Of a stretch of DNA of 8,585 bases, positions 1 through 5,883 are shown one piece after another. A program made the position numbers and the translations under genes. The notes beneath the pieces are model-generated. The model saw only the letters and a program-made list of their open reading frames with translations. It had not been told where the DNA came from and ran no database searches. The stretch comes from Candidatus Paceibacter sp. (GTDB lineage Bacteria; Patescibacteriota; Minisyncoccia; Phycocordibacterales; JABAAK01), in contig JABAAK010000084.1 in the NCBI GenBank assembly GCA_014238775.1, positions 1 to 8,585 on the forward strand, given 5' to 3'. Each line of letters opens with the position of its first letter. The stretch's first letter is position 1.

Positions 1-87
1 GCTGGTAAGATTAAAGTTACATTCCCTAATTTTAACGGTGGAACAGATAGTAGATCTGTATCCCCTAACTTTACAGTAGGAGTATAA
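1..87 (+). CDS. C-terminal end of an unrecognised protein (partial)
   Basis: Frame 1 is open from the window edge to a TAA at 85-87 and gives the last 28 residues of a protein ending in SPNFTVGV. The fragment is rich in Gly, Asn, Ser and Thr with alternating hydrophobic residues, as in beta-rich phage virion proteins, but it is too short to place in a family. The next gene begins one base after the stop and has a good ribosome binding site inside this coding end, so the reading frame is probably genuine. A structural role is only a guess. Confidence 0.6.
   Translation, partial: AGKIKVTFPNFNGGTDSRSVSPNFTVGV
78..82 (+). promoter_or_regulatory. Shine-Dalgarno site AGGAG for the 48-residue ORF
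   Basis: AGGAG lies six bases before the ATG at 89. It is one of the few clear Shine-Dalgarno sites in the window and is the main support for calling the very short downstream gene. Confidence 0.65.
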
Positions 88-88
88 T

Positions 89-235
89 ATGACAATAACG
101 TTAATGTTAACAATTTGGTTATTAATGGCAGTAGGTGTTTTCATAGTACATGATATTAAAAATAATCCAGCTATGAAATTAACTAAGAAACAACAAAGAG
201 AAATGCAATACTATTCTATGATTGGGCGGTTTTAA
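89..235 (+). CDS. Small single-pass membrane protein, 48 aa
   Basis: This short gene runs from ATG 89 to TAA 233-235. Residues 1-20 (MTITLMLTIWLLMAVGVFIV) form one hydrophobic segment long enough to cross the membrane. A charged tail follows (HDIKNNP, then KLTKKQQREMQ), which suggests an N-terminal anchor with a basic, probably cytoplasmic, C-terminus. AGGAG six bases upstream and exact abutment to the next ATG (TAA then ATG at 236) support it as a real gene in the same transcript as its neighbours. I do not recognise a family. Small anchored proteins of this kind occur in phage late regions, some in lysis or envelope functions, but nothing here shows such a role. Confidence 0.65.
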   Translation: MTITLMLTIWLLMAVGVFIVHDIKNNPAMKLTKKQQREMQYYSMIGRF

Positions 236-1459
236 ATGGCAGCAGATAGTTCAACTAACTTACATATGACTCACGCAGATGAAGATCTGTATGAGAGAGG
301 TCAGAAGGGTGCTATATTCGCTATTGACCAATTATATAATGCTCTTAAGGTATTGAAATCATCTTCAAGTAAGAAGAATGTAATAACAGTTAAATGGGAT
401 GGAGCTCCAGCTATATTCGTAGGAACAGATCCAGCAGATGGTAAGTTCTTTATAGGTACTAAAGGTATATTTAATAAAGAGCCTAAAGTAGCTAAGTCAG
501 AGAAAGAGATTAAATCATTATATCCACAACAAGCAGATAAGTTAATACACGCATTCAAACATATTAAAAAACTAGGTATACCTACTAACGAAGTATGGCA
601 AGGTGATCTTATGTTTACTAAAGGTACTCTTAAATGGAAGACTATCGAAGGTAAGAGATTCTTAGTTATGCATCCTAATACATTAGTATACGCAGTACCT
701 AAAGATAGTGATTTAGCAACTACTCTATTAAGAGCTGATGTAGGTGTTATATTTCATACAACATATAAAGGTCGTAAGACATTAGATACATACAAGGCAT
801 CATTTGGTGCTGACGTTAGTAAATTAAAGAAGAGTAATAAGGTATGGGTAGATGACGCTTACTTAGAAGACGTAGCAGGTAAAGCAACGTTTACATTTGG
901 TGAGACTAAAGCTATACTAAGAAACCTTAAGAAAGCATCAGCATTAGTATCAGCTGGTTTTGATAAGATTAAGAACCTTATGGATGACTTACCATCAGCA
1001 GCAGCAGGTGTAGGTATTAAAACATACATCAACTCTCTTATAAGAAACAATAGATATCCTAATCCTAAGACAGCAGCTAAAGAGTATACTAGTTATGTTG
1101 AAGATTATTGGAAAGAGAAAGTAATATCTAAAGTTAAAACTGATAGTGCTAAAACATCTAAGACTACAGCCATGAAACAATTCATATTTGACCTTAATAA
1201 GATAGAGGCAGATATATCTAATTCATTCGAATTCATCGAATTAATCAATAACATTAAACTTCAGTTGATAGGTAAATTCAACGAATTACAGAGTATGAAG
1301 ATATTTGTAGAGAAGTCTAATGGAGACTTTATAGTGTCAAATCCAGAAGGATATGTAGCTATAGGTACTGGTGCAGCTGTTAAATTAGTAGATAGACTGA
1401 ACTTTTCTAAGCATAACTTTGACGTAAATATCGTTAAAGGCTGGCAAAAAGCTACATAA
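236..1459 (+). CDS. DUF6267 family phage protein with ligase-like nucleotidyltransferase motifs
   Basis: This 407-residue protein matches, from memory, the DUF6267 family of T4-like cyanophages. Shared landmarks are the N-terminal NLHMTHAEDL-like stretch (residues 8-18), KWDGAPAIFVGTDP (53-66), GDLMFT (123-128), FHTTYKG (173-179) and the end VKLVDRLNF...KGWQK (382-405). The family has no assigned function that I know. The motifs resemble the covalent nucleotidyltransferase superfamily of DNA/RNA ligases and capping enzymes: K53-x-D-G as motif I, GDLM as motif III, EGYVAI (371-376) as motif IV and VKLVDR (382-387) as motif V. A Lys-rich helical insertion (about 190-350) lies between motifs III and IV. 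The start abuts the previous stop with no obvious Shine-Dalgarno site, which suggests coupled translation. Family call is firm; enzymatic activity is inference. Confidence 0.85.
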   Translation: MAADSSTNLHMTHADEDLYERGQKGAIFAIDQLYNALKVLKSSSSKKNVITVKWDGAPAIFVGTDPADGKFFIGTKGIFNKEPKVAKSEKEIKSLYPQQADKLIHAFKHIKKLGIPTNEVWQGDLMFTKGTLKWKTIEGKRFLVMHPNTLVYAVPKDSDLATTLLRADVGVIFHTTYKGRKTLDTYKASFGADVSKLKKSNKVWVDDAYLEDVAGKATFTFGETKAILRNLKKASALVSAGFDKIKNLMDDLPSAAAGVGIKTYINSLIRNNRYPNPKTAAKEYTSYVEDYWKEKVISKVKTDSAKTSKTTAMKQFIFDLNKIEADISNSFEFIELINNIKLQLIGKFNELQSMKIFVEKSNGDFIVSNPEGYVAIGTGAAVKLVDRLNFSKHNFDVNIVKGWQKAT

Positions 1460-1490
1460 CATATACCCTTACAAATATATTTCAAATATA

Positions 1491-1520
1491 GGTTGCTTTT
1501 CCTGTAAAATGATATATTAT
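1491..1520 (+). promoter_or_regulatory. Sigma70-type promoter candidate before the 12-gene cassette
   Basis: GGTTGCTTT supplies a -35 box (TTGCTT, 1493-1498). A TATTAT -10 box follows at 1515-1520 after 16 bp. The sequence shares TTGCTTT, TCCTG and AAATGAT, in that order, with the promoter at 8339-8370, so the two are probably related copies. The ATG of the first cassette gene is at 1533, 12 bases after the -10 box, leaving a leader of only about five bases. This is the only promoter of this family seen before or within the cassette. Confidence 0.6.
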
Positions 1521-1525
1521 ATATA

Positions 1526-1533
1526 GATAAATA
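1526..1533 (+). promoter_or_regulatory. Possible T4-type late promoter box GATAAATA
   Basis: GATAAATA differs in one base from the T4 late promoter TATAAATA and lies directly at the ATG of the next gene. The same octamer occurs at 3773-3780. In T4 the start point is several bases downstream of the box, which here would fall inside the coding region, so this copy is less convincing than the second. Confidence 0.2.
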
Positions 1534-1775
1534 TGATTATAAAAATACTAAATAATGAGAAATTCTTAGGTTGGTATAGTACATTAGCTGTTATGACTTG
1601 TTCAGCACTAATTGCTAGTAACTCAGAGATTACTAAGTATGCGTTTCCACTGTTTCTTACGTGCAATGCTACCTTAATATTCCTAGGTTATAGACATAAG
1701 ATGATGTATCAAGTATATAGAGAAGTAGGCCTAGCCTGTTTCAATATATGGGCGATATCTAACTGGTGGTTCTAA
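1533..1775 (+). CDS. Small integral membrane protein, 80 aa
   Basis: The 80-residue product has three hydrophobic stretches, roughly residues 12-29, 37-52 and 64-80, separated by short polar turns (NSEITK and YRHKMMYQVYRE). It ends in an aromatic NWWF. It is probably a polytopic inner-membrane protein with two or three helices. I do not recognise the family; the compact build recalls small PnuC- or semiSWEET-like phage proteins, but no diagnostic motif is visible. It is the first gene after the promoter at 1491 and its TAA abuts the next ATG at 1776, so it probably heads the cassette transcript. No clear Shine-Dalgarno site precedes the ATG and the predicted leader is very short. Confidence 0.75.
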   Translation: MIIKILNNEKFLGWYSTLAVMTCSALIASNSEITKYAFPLFLTCNATLIFLGYRHKMMYQVYREVGLACFNIWAISNWWF

Positions 1776-2321
1776 ATGCAAGTAAGGTTCAAAGGTTGGA
1801 GTACCTTAAACGGTAAGATAGGTACTCAAAATTACATCAAAGCGTACATAGAATTCTGTCTGTTCACATTAAAGATTTCAACTCCCACATATAAGAAACT
1901 TATACTCAATTTAAAATTCAACGATAAACTAAAGAGAGAAGAGAAGTCTTTAGGTGATTGTATATGGACAAACACTCCACATAGACCTAGAGAGTTCGAT
2001 ATGAATATAGATAGCTCATTTGGTAGAGTATCTATACTACAATGTATATCTCATGAGTTAGTACACTTACATCAATACGCTACTAACAGAGTATACGACC
2101 TAATATTAACAGGTAAGAGATCAGATTTTCCCAAGAGCAGACAACACTTAATACACGAAAGTGTTAATGACACATGTATTATAGATACTAGATGGGATGG
2201 TATGTATTATGCTACTGAAGGATCAAAATTACACTATTACGAAACACCATGGGAAATAGATGCACACGGTAAAGAACGTGGCTTATATCAAAGATGGATG
2301 CAACTACAAACAGAAGGATAA
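1776..2321 (+). CDS. SprT-like / HExxH zinc metallopeptidase-like phage protein
   Basis: The 181-residue protein has the zinc-metallopeptidase signature HELVH (H93, E94, H97) within ISHELVHLHQYA. A downstream PWEIDAHGKERGLY segment (158-171) has E160, a plausible third ligand. This layout, with a PWEIEAHG-like motif about 65 residues after HExxH, matches a short SprT-like or putative metallopeptidase family common in T4-like cyanophages. The N-terminus (VRFKGWSTLNGKIGTQNYIKAY) also fits those proteins. No signal peptide is seen, so it should act in the cytoplasm or during virion assembly. Its substrate is unknown. It abuts the upstream gene and shares one base with the downstream start (TAATG). 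Zinc binding is a strong inference; proteolysis is less certain. Confidence 0.82.
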   Translation: MQVRFKGWSTLNGKIGTQNYIKAYIEFCLFTLKISTPTYKKLILNLKFNDKLKREEKSLGDCIWTNTPHRPREFDMNIDSSFGRVSILQCISHELVHLHQYATNRVYDLILTGKRSDFPKSRQHLIHESVNDTCIIDTRWDGMYYATEGSKLHYYETPWEIDAHGKERGLYQRWMQLQTEG

Positions 2322-2674
2322 TGACTAAACCTATTAAATTATTAAAAGAGCTAATCGTACCTTGGGGTGAACCAGTTCACGAAGATGACTTATTATGTAT
2401 CTACGAACATAACGAACCTGAAACAAGAGTACACTTAGTATACGTTCCTAAAACAGACAAAATGGATCATTTAACATATACATTCATTATGGCTCATATG
2501 GACGCTACTAAGATTATAGAGAATACAGAGAACCCTGCAACAGCATATAGCATACATCAACATATAGGTAGTGATGCTGGAGCTGAAATAGACTATCCAC
2601 ATATTCACGTGGTAGTTAGAACACCAGAAGAAGCAGATGAATACGAACCAATTAAACCAGCAACAATACACTAA
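2321..2674 (+). CDS. HIT-like (histidine triad) protein with Tyr in place of the first triad His
   Basis: I place the start at 2321, giving 117 residues (MTKPIKLLKE...), because the ATG overlaps the previous stop as TAATG, a junction used twice more in this cassette. An in-frame ATG at 2294 would add nine residues inside the upstream gene. The fold signature is HIT-like: a HLVYVPKTDK strand near residues 38-47, matching the usual HxLVIPKxH, and GSDAGAEIDYPHIHVVVR at 83-100. A gap-free match to the Hint1 pattern G-x-D-x-G-x-E-x-x-H-x-H-x-H puts Y92 at the first triad position. H94 then falls at the nucleophile and H96 at the third His. HIT proteins are nucleotide hydrolases or transferases. 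Activity here is unproven because of the substitution. Confidence 0.65.
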   Translation: MTKPIKLLKELIVPWGEPVHEDDLLCIYEHNEPETRVHLVYVPKTDKMDHLTYTFIMAHMDATKIIENTENPATAYSIHQHIGSDAGAEIDYPHIHVVVRTPEEADEYEPIKPATIH

Positions 2675-3150
2675 TGATATATTGTAAACAAATCAACCTA
2701 CCTAAAGTCCCATTACATCTTATAGACGATTTAGATGTTATTGTATCTAGAAGAAATGCAGCAGCTAATAACTCAAATGCTACAGGTGGACATTATGCAT
2801 CATACGATGTATCAAAAGAGTTAAACGATTATTTACAAAGTTTCTTTAAAGAGAAGGCTAGAATTAAATATCTAGTAATATCTAAATCATTACCAATACA
2901 TATAGATGCTGGTACTCCTGAGTATAAGTATAACTATGTAATACAATTAGGTGGTAATAATGTAGAGACTGTATGGTATGATTCAATGAATGAATCTCGT
3001 AGTATATTACATAAAGAATTATGTGATGCTAATGTATGGTACTCTATATCTAATGGTATACCTCATACAGTAAACAATTTAGAAGGTGTTAGAATCATCA
3101 TTACAGCTAAATCTAAAGATGGCTCACCTTTAACAATAATAAACAATTAA
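2674..3150 (+). CDS. Putative 2OG-Fe(II) oxygenase, aspartyl/asparaginyl beta-hydroxylase-like
   Basis: This 158-residue protein has the jelly-roll 2-oxoglutarate/Fe(II) pattern. LPIHIDAGTPEYKYNYVIQL contains H76-x-D78, the two proximal iron ligands, followed by the NYVIQL strand common in phage beta-hydroxylase-like proteins. WYSISNGIPHTVNNLEGVR contains the distal ligand H131 and, nine residues on, R140 for 2-oxoglutarate binding. All four key residues are present, so catalysis is plausible: oxidation of a C-H bond coupled to conversion of 2-oxoglutarate to succinate and CO2. The substrate could be a peptide side chain or a free amino acid. The start shares a base with the previous stop (TAATG). 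It is the first of five such oxygenase candidates in the cassette and is adjacent to a second. Confidence 0.78.
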   Translation: MIYCKQINLPKVPLHLIDDLDVIVSRRNAAANNSNATGGHYASYDVSKELNDYLQSFFKEKARIKYLVISKSLPIHIDAGTPEYKYNYVIQLGGNNVETVWYDSMNESRSILHKELCDANVWYSISNGIPHTVNNLEGVRIIITAKSKDGSPLTIINN

Positions 3151-3156
3151 TATATC

Positions 3157-3777
3157 ATGCTAGTTCACTTAAATTACCAAGTAGATAAAGAAGCTTTAAG
3201 GAAAGCTTTCTTCGATAGATATGACCAAGGTGACTGGCATAGAAAAGGTGATAACGAAGTATTTGGTTTCTGGTGGAAAGTATTTGGTATAGAAGAGTTA
3301 GTTGCTCCTATTACTAAAGATTTAGGATTAGATACACTAGATAATAAACCTAGATTCTCATATCAATTACCACAGTCTACATTAGATAATCATATTGACC
3401 CTTATAACGCAGTAGGTATTAATTTTAACTTATTTGATGAGTCAGCATTTATTAATATGAATGGTGTACAACATAGATACGAGTCAGCTTTAATAGACGT
3501 AGGACATAGAGTACATGGTGTATTAAACAATACAGATAGTCCACGACTAGTTCTTAAATACGCTGTATATAATCAATCATGGGATGAAGTATATAGTATG
3601 CTAGATAAGAGAGGATTAGTAAATCATGAGAAAACAGCTAAATTTAATCCATCATATAAATCATATAAATCATATATAGTAGAGGGTGATGATATATACA
3701 TAGGACATAAGATTAACCCTACTGTAAAAAAAGAAGATAGAATACAACCGACAGACATGTGGAAAATAGACAGATAA
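3157..3777 (+). CDS. Putative 2OG-Fe(II) oxygenase (cupin fold) with a C-terminal extension
   Basis: The 206-residue protein carries a second version of the oxygenase layout. H79-x-D81 lies in STLDNHIDPYNAVGINFNLF. H120 lies in VGHRVHGVLNN, with H117 as an alternative, and R130 lies in SPRLVLKYAVY. The spacing from distal His to Arg (10) is close to that in its upstream neighbour (9). Sequence outside the motifs differs, so the two are not recent duplicates. About 65 residues follow the catalytic core, Lys/Tyr-rich and including a 9-bp repeat that encodes SYKSYKSYI (166-174). The gene starts six bases after the previous stop with no recognisable Shine-Dalgarno site. The substrate is unknown. 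The family call is moderate because it rests on motif order and spacing. Confidence 0.68.
   Translation: MLVHLNYQVDKEALRKAFFDRYDQGDWHRKGDNEVFGFWWKVFGIEELVAPITKDLGLDTLDNKPRFSYQLPQSTLDNHIDPYNAVGINFNLFDESAFINMNGVQHRYESALIDVGHRVHGVLNNTDSPRLVLKYAVYNQSWDEVYSMLDKRGLVNHEKTAKFNPSYKSYKSYIVEGDDIYIGHKINPTVKKEDRIQPTDMWKIDR
3652..3678 (+). repeat. 9-bp tandem repeat TCATATAAA, two exact copies plus one degenerate
   Basis: TCATATAAA occurs at 3652-3660 and 3661-3669, followed by TCATATATA at 3670-3678. The unit is three codons and encodes Ser-Tyr-Lys twice and then Ser-Tyr-Ile, in the C-terminal extension of the oxygenase-like gene. The reading frame is kept whatever the copy number. Confidence 0.8.
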
Positions 3778-3780
3778 ATA
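3773..3780 (+). promoter_or_regulatory. Possible T4-type late promoter box GATAAATA before the desaturase gene
   Basis: GATAAATA, one base from the T4 late consensus TATAAATA, overlaps the stop region of the upstream gene and lies 13 bases before the desaturase ATG at 3794. Transcription starting several bases after the box would leave a leader of under ten bases. This is one of only two real gaps inside the cassette (16 bp), which makes an internal promoter more plausible. In such A+T-rich DNA the octamer could arise by chance. Confidence 0.3.
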
Positions 3781-3793
3781 ATTAATATATATT

Positions 3794-4309
3794 ATGAAAT
3801 ACTTACTACTACAATATGCACTATACTTTGCGTTAGCTACTATCGGAGCTACTTACGGCTTACATAGATATTGGGCTCATAACAGAGGTTCAAGAAAAGT
3901 ATGGTTTGAATGGGTATCACTTATATGTGCTTTATTTATAGGACTATATAAACCATTAGGTTGGGTAGCTGCACATAGATTACATCATAAACATACAGAC
4001 ACAGAATTAGATCCACACTCACCTAAACATAAAGGCTTCTGGAAAGTTATATTATCTATATGGACACCTGATATGCCAGCAAGTGTTATAAGAGACTTAG
4101 TTAAAAATCCTAGAATCAAGTTTATGCAAAGATATGGTAAATGGTTTATTATACCAGTTATATTAATATCACCATTAACAGTATTATTTGGTTTCTTAGG
4201 TATAGGTATATTAAACTATTTCGGACATAAAGATGGTAAGCCAGTTAGTAAATGGTATATAAACATACTAGCACCATTCGAAGGTAATCATAAGGATCAT
4301 CATGAATAA
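3794..4309 (+). CDS. Very short membrane fatty-acid desaturase (acyl-CoA delta-9 type)
   Basis: All three histidine boxes of the integral-membrane di-iron desaturases are present in order: HRYWAH (H24, H29), HRLHH (H61, H64, H65) and HKDHH (H166, H169, H170). The flanking sequence matches the acyl-CoA/acyl-lipid delta-9 group: WVAAHRLHHKHTDTELDPHS after box 2 (57-76) and NYFGHKDGKP before box 3 (141-150). Hydrophobic segments lie near 2-22, 38-56 and 117-141. The usual role is O2-dependent desaturation of lipid acyl chains; related enzymes hydroxylate. At 171 residues it is much shorter than the roughly 270-400 typical of the family, and it stops one residue after the third box. Its last codons overlap the next gene by 8 bp. 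Lipid desaturases are known cargo in cyanophages. Confidence 0.85.
   Translation: MKYLLLQYALYFALATIGATYGLHRYWAHNRGSRKVWFEWVSLICALFIGLYKPLGWVAAHRLHHKHTDTELDPHSPKHKGFWKVILSIWTPDMPASVIRDLVKNPRIKFMQRYGKWFIIPVILISPLTVLFGFLGIGILNYFGHKDGKPVSKWYINILAPFEGNHKDHHE
4292..4296 (+). promoter_or_regulatory. Shine-Dalgarno site AAGGA for the aminotransferase-like gene
   Basis: AAGGA lies five bases before ATG 4302, inside the codons just before the third histidine box of the desaturase. It supports the overlapping start, where most cassette genes have no clear site. Confidence 0.55.
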
Positions 4310-5087
4310 TAAAGAAGTAATATTAAATCAATCATTGGCTATTAGAACATTCCCTATACGAGCAGTTGACGATATGATGAAGTCATTCAAATTTAATGGT
4401 CATCTTGATATCAATAAATTCGAGACTAATATAGTTGAGTGGTTAAAGCCTGTTATAGATCTATCAGAGTTTAATTACATATATCCAGCTAATGGTGTTA
4501 CTGAAGGTATTAACTATTGGTCTATGCAAGAGGATAGAAAGATTATAAGAAGAAAAGACGACTACGTATGGTTACCTGAGAATGATACAGGTGATATATT
4601 ATACCTAAGTTGTCCATCATCTATAGATGGTAATTACGCTGACATACCAGTTGATATACCAGTAGCGTTAGATATAGCTCATATCGGATCGTGTGATAGT
4701 GGTGTAAGAATAAGTGTTACAGATAACGTAGAGAAGGTATTCTTCTCATTAAGTAAATGCTTTGGTTTAAGAAACTATAGAATAGGTTACTACTTCTCTA
4801 GAAAGCCAGATGCTCAATTAGAGAGATTAATTAAATCAGCTAAGTATTATAACTATCATTCTATGGCAATGGGTGAGCATATAATTAAAGGCGTTAGTGT
4901 AACAGACGTCAATAAAGAATTAAAGAGTATACAACACGAGCTATGTGATGAGTTAAATATGTTACCATCTGAGAGTGTATGGTTAGCTACTACTCCTGAT
5001 AGTGATTATAATAAGTTTAAGAGAGGCGATACTAATAGAATTAGTTTATGCCAGTTAATGAAGGACAGATATGATAATACCTTATAA
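4302..5087 (+). CDS. Shortened PLP-dependent aminotransferase-like protein (fold type I, class I/II, HisC-like)
   Basis: The order of landmarks is that of class I/II aminotransferases. YPANGVTEGINYW (61-73) corresponds to the cofactor-phosphate loop. LSCPSSIDGNY (102-112) resembles the NPNNPTG strand. VALDIAHIGS (121-130) supplies D124 for the pyridine nitrogen. FFSLSKCFGLRNYRIGYYF (147-165) contains K152, the expected Schiff-base lysine, and R160. TNRISL (244-249) supplies R246, a candidate carboxylate-binding Arg. The reaction would be amino transfer between an amino acid and a 2-oxo acid; other PLP chemistry cannot be excluded. At 261 residues it is about 100 shorter than usual, with much of the small domain reduced. 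It overlaps both neighbours (8 and 17 bp) and has an AAGGA site. Substrate unknown. Confidence 0.8.
   Translation: MNNKEVILNQSLAIRTFPIRAVDDMMKSFKFNGHLDINKFETNIVEWLKPVIDLSEFNYIYPANGVTEGINYWSMQEDRKIIRRKDDYVWLPENDTGDILYLSCPSSIDGNYADIPVDIPVALDIAHIGSCDSGVRISVTDNVEKVFFSLSKCFGLRNYRIGYYFSRKPDAQLERLIKSAKYYNYHSMAMGEHIIKGVSVTDVNKELKSIQHELCDELNMLPSESVWLATTPDSDYNKFKRGDTNRISLCQLMKDRYDNTL
5060..5065 (+). promoter_or_regulatory. Shine-Dalgarno site GAAGGA for the TauD-like gene
   Basis: GAAGGA lies five bases before ATG 5071, inside the end of the aminotransferase-like gene. It supports this start, which overlaps the upstream gene by 17 bp. Confidence 0.6.
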
Positions 5088-5883
5088 GACAGATAGAGAT
5101 ATATTGGATTTACATAAAGGTGATCTAAAGAGATTATCTAATAAGATACACAAAGAAGGTGTAGCTGTATTCCATGACCAAGACCTTAATGAAGAACAGT
5201 TAATAACAGTACAGAAACAATTCGGTATATGTGAAGCTCCGGACTTGTTTATGAACCCTAAAGAGTATCCAGAGATATTCTTAGTAACAGGTAAGAAGGA
5301 CGAAGATGGTAATAAGCTAGGTATGTTTGGTGATACTGAATTAGGATGGCACTCTAATGGTAATAGCAGACATAACATAGATAAGATATTAATTAGTTTA
5401 TATTGTGTTAATGAAGATGTTAATACAACTCTAAGTGTATGTAATACTACTAAACCATTCTACGACTTAACTGAAGACGATCAAGAGTATTGGAAGAGTA
5501 TAACAGTAAGACTTAAGTTTCAAAATAACACTATATACGACTTAGAGGAAAACGACCCTGAGTTAGAGTTTATGAGTAAGAACAAAGGTAGTATAAGAAA
5601 GCTAGTAGGACAACATCCACATACTGGCGAGTATTACTTCTATTTTCCTTATCACTTTATCACTAAGGCTTGGGAAGGTACAACACCTATAGACCACAAT
5701 GAGATGATAGAGAAGTTAAAGCCTATTATATTCAGATCTAAATATCAATATCATCACGTATTCAAAGAAGGCGATTTATTGATGATGGATCAATTTACAA
5801 GCTTACACAGAAGAACACCAATTATGGATAACAACAGACTACTATGGAGACTAGCATCAGACTTTAGTAAAATATATGAATAA
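5071..5883 (+). CDS. TauD/TfdA-like 2OG-Fe(II) dioxygenase with an HxN iron motif
   Basis: The 270-residue protein has TauD/TfdA architecture and a family-typical length. GVAVFHDQDLNEEQL (30-44) resembles the N-terminal GVVVFRGQ-L-DEEQ motif, followed by the WHSNGNSR stretch (93-100). A distal LHRRTPI (245-251) carries H246, and RLLWRLASDF (256-265) carries R256 and R260 for 2-oxoglutarate binding. The usual HxD iron motif reads H94-S-N96, so the carboxylate ligand is replaced by Asn. HxD-to-HxG/HxA changes are known in 2OG halogenases; an Asn need not mean the same. TauD relatives hydroxylate or otherwise oxidise small molecules such as taurine or amino acids. The gene overlaps the aminotransferase-like and methyltransferase-like genes, suggesting a shared pathway. 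Substrate and activity are unknown. Confidence 0.8.
   Translation: MIIPYKTDRDILDLHKGDLKRLSNKIHKEGVAVFHDQDLNEEQLITVQKQFGICEAPDLFMNPKEYPEIFLVTGKKDEDGNKLGMFGDTELGWHSNGNSRHNIDKILISLYCVNEDVNTTLSVCNTTKPFYDLTEDDQEYWKSITVRLKFQNNTIYDLEENDPELEFMSKNKGSIRKLVGQHPHTGEYYFYFPYHFITKAWEGTTPIDHNEMIEKLKPIIFRSKYQYHHVFKEGDLLMMDQFTSLHRRTPIMDNNRLLWRLASDFSKIYE

Noticed and set aside
301..558. Minus-strand open frame inside the DUF6267 gene; similar ones at 859-1050, 995-1180 and 1261-1485
   Set aside because: They lie wholly or almost wholly opposite a well-supported conserved gene, have no recognisable domain or ribosome binding site, and look like by-products of its codon use.
2294..2320. Upstream ATG for the HIT-like gene that would add nine residues
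   Set aside because: The extra residues lie inside the metallopeptidase gene; ATG 2321 forms the TAATG junction used elsewhere in the cassette.
2471..2671. Minus-strand open frame opposite the HIT-like gene
   Set aside because: Cys/Tyr/Ile-rich translation with no family signal; the plus strand carries the HIT-like motif and a TAATG-linked start.
4260..4320. Frameshift joining the desaturase to the next gene
   Set aside because: The downstream frame starts with its own ATG and Shine-Dalgarno site and continues directly as an aminotransferase-like protein, so the short desaturase appears to be a real end and not a broken frame.
5082..5378. Minus-strand 98-codon frame opposite the TauD-like gene
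   Set aside because: It covers the N-terminal and iron-motif region of a clear TauD-like protein and has a low-complexity Ser/Leu-rich translation.
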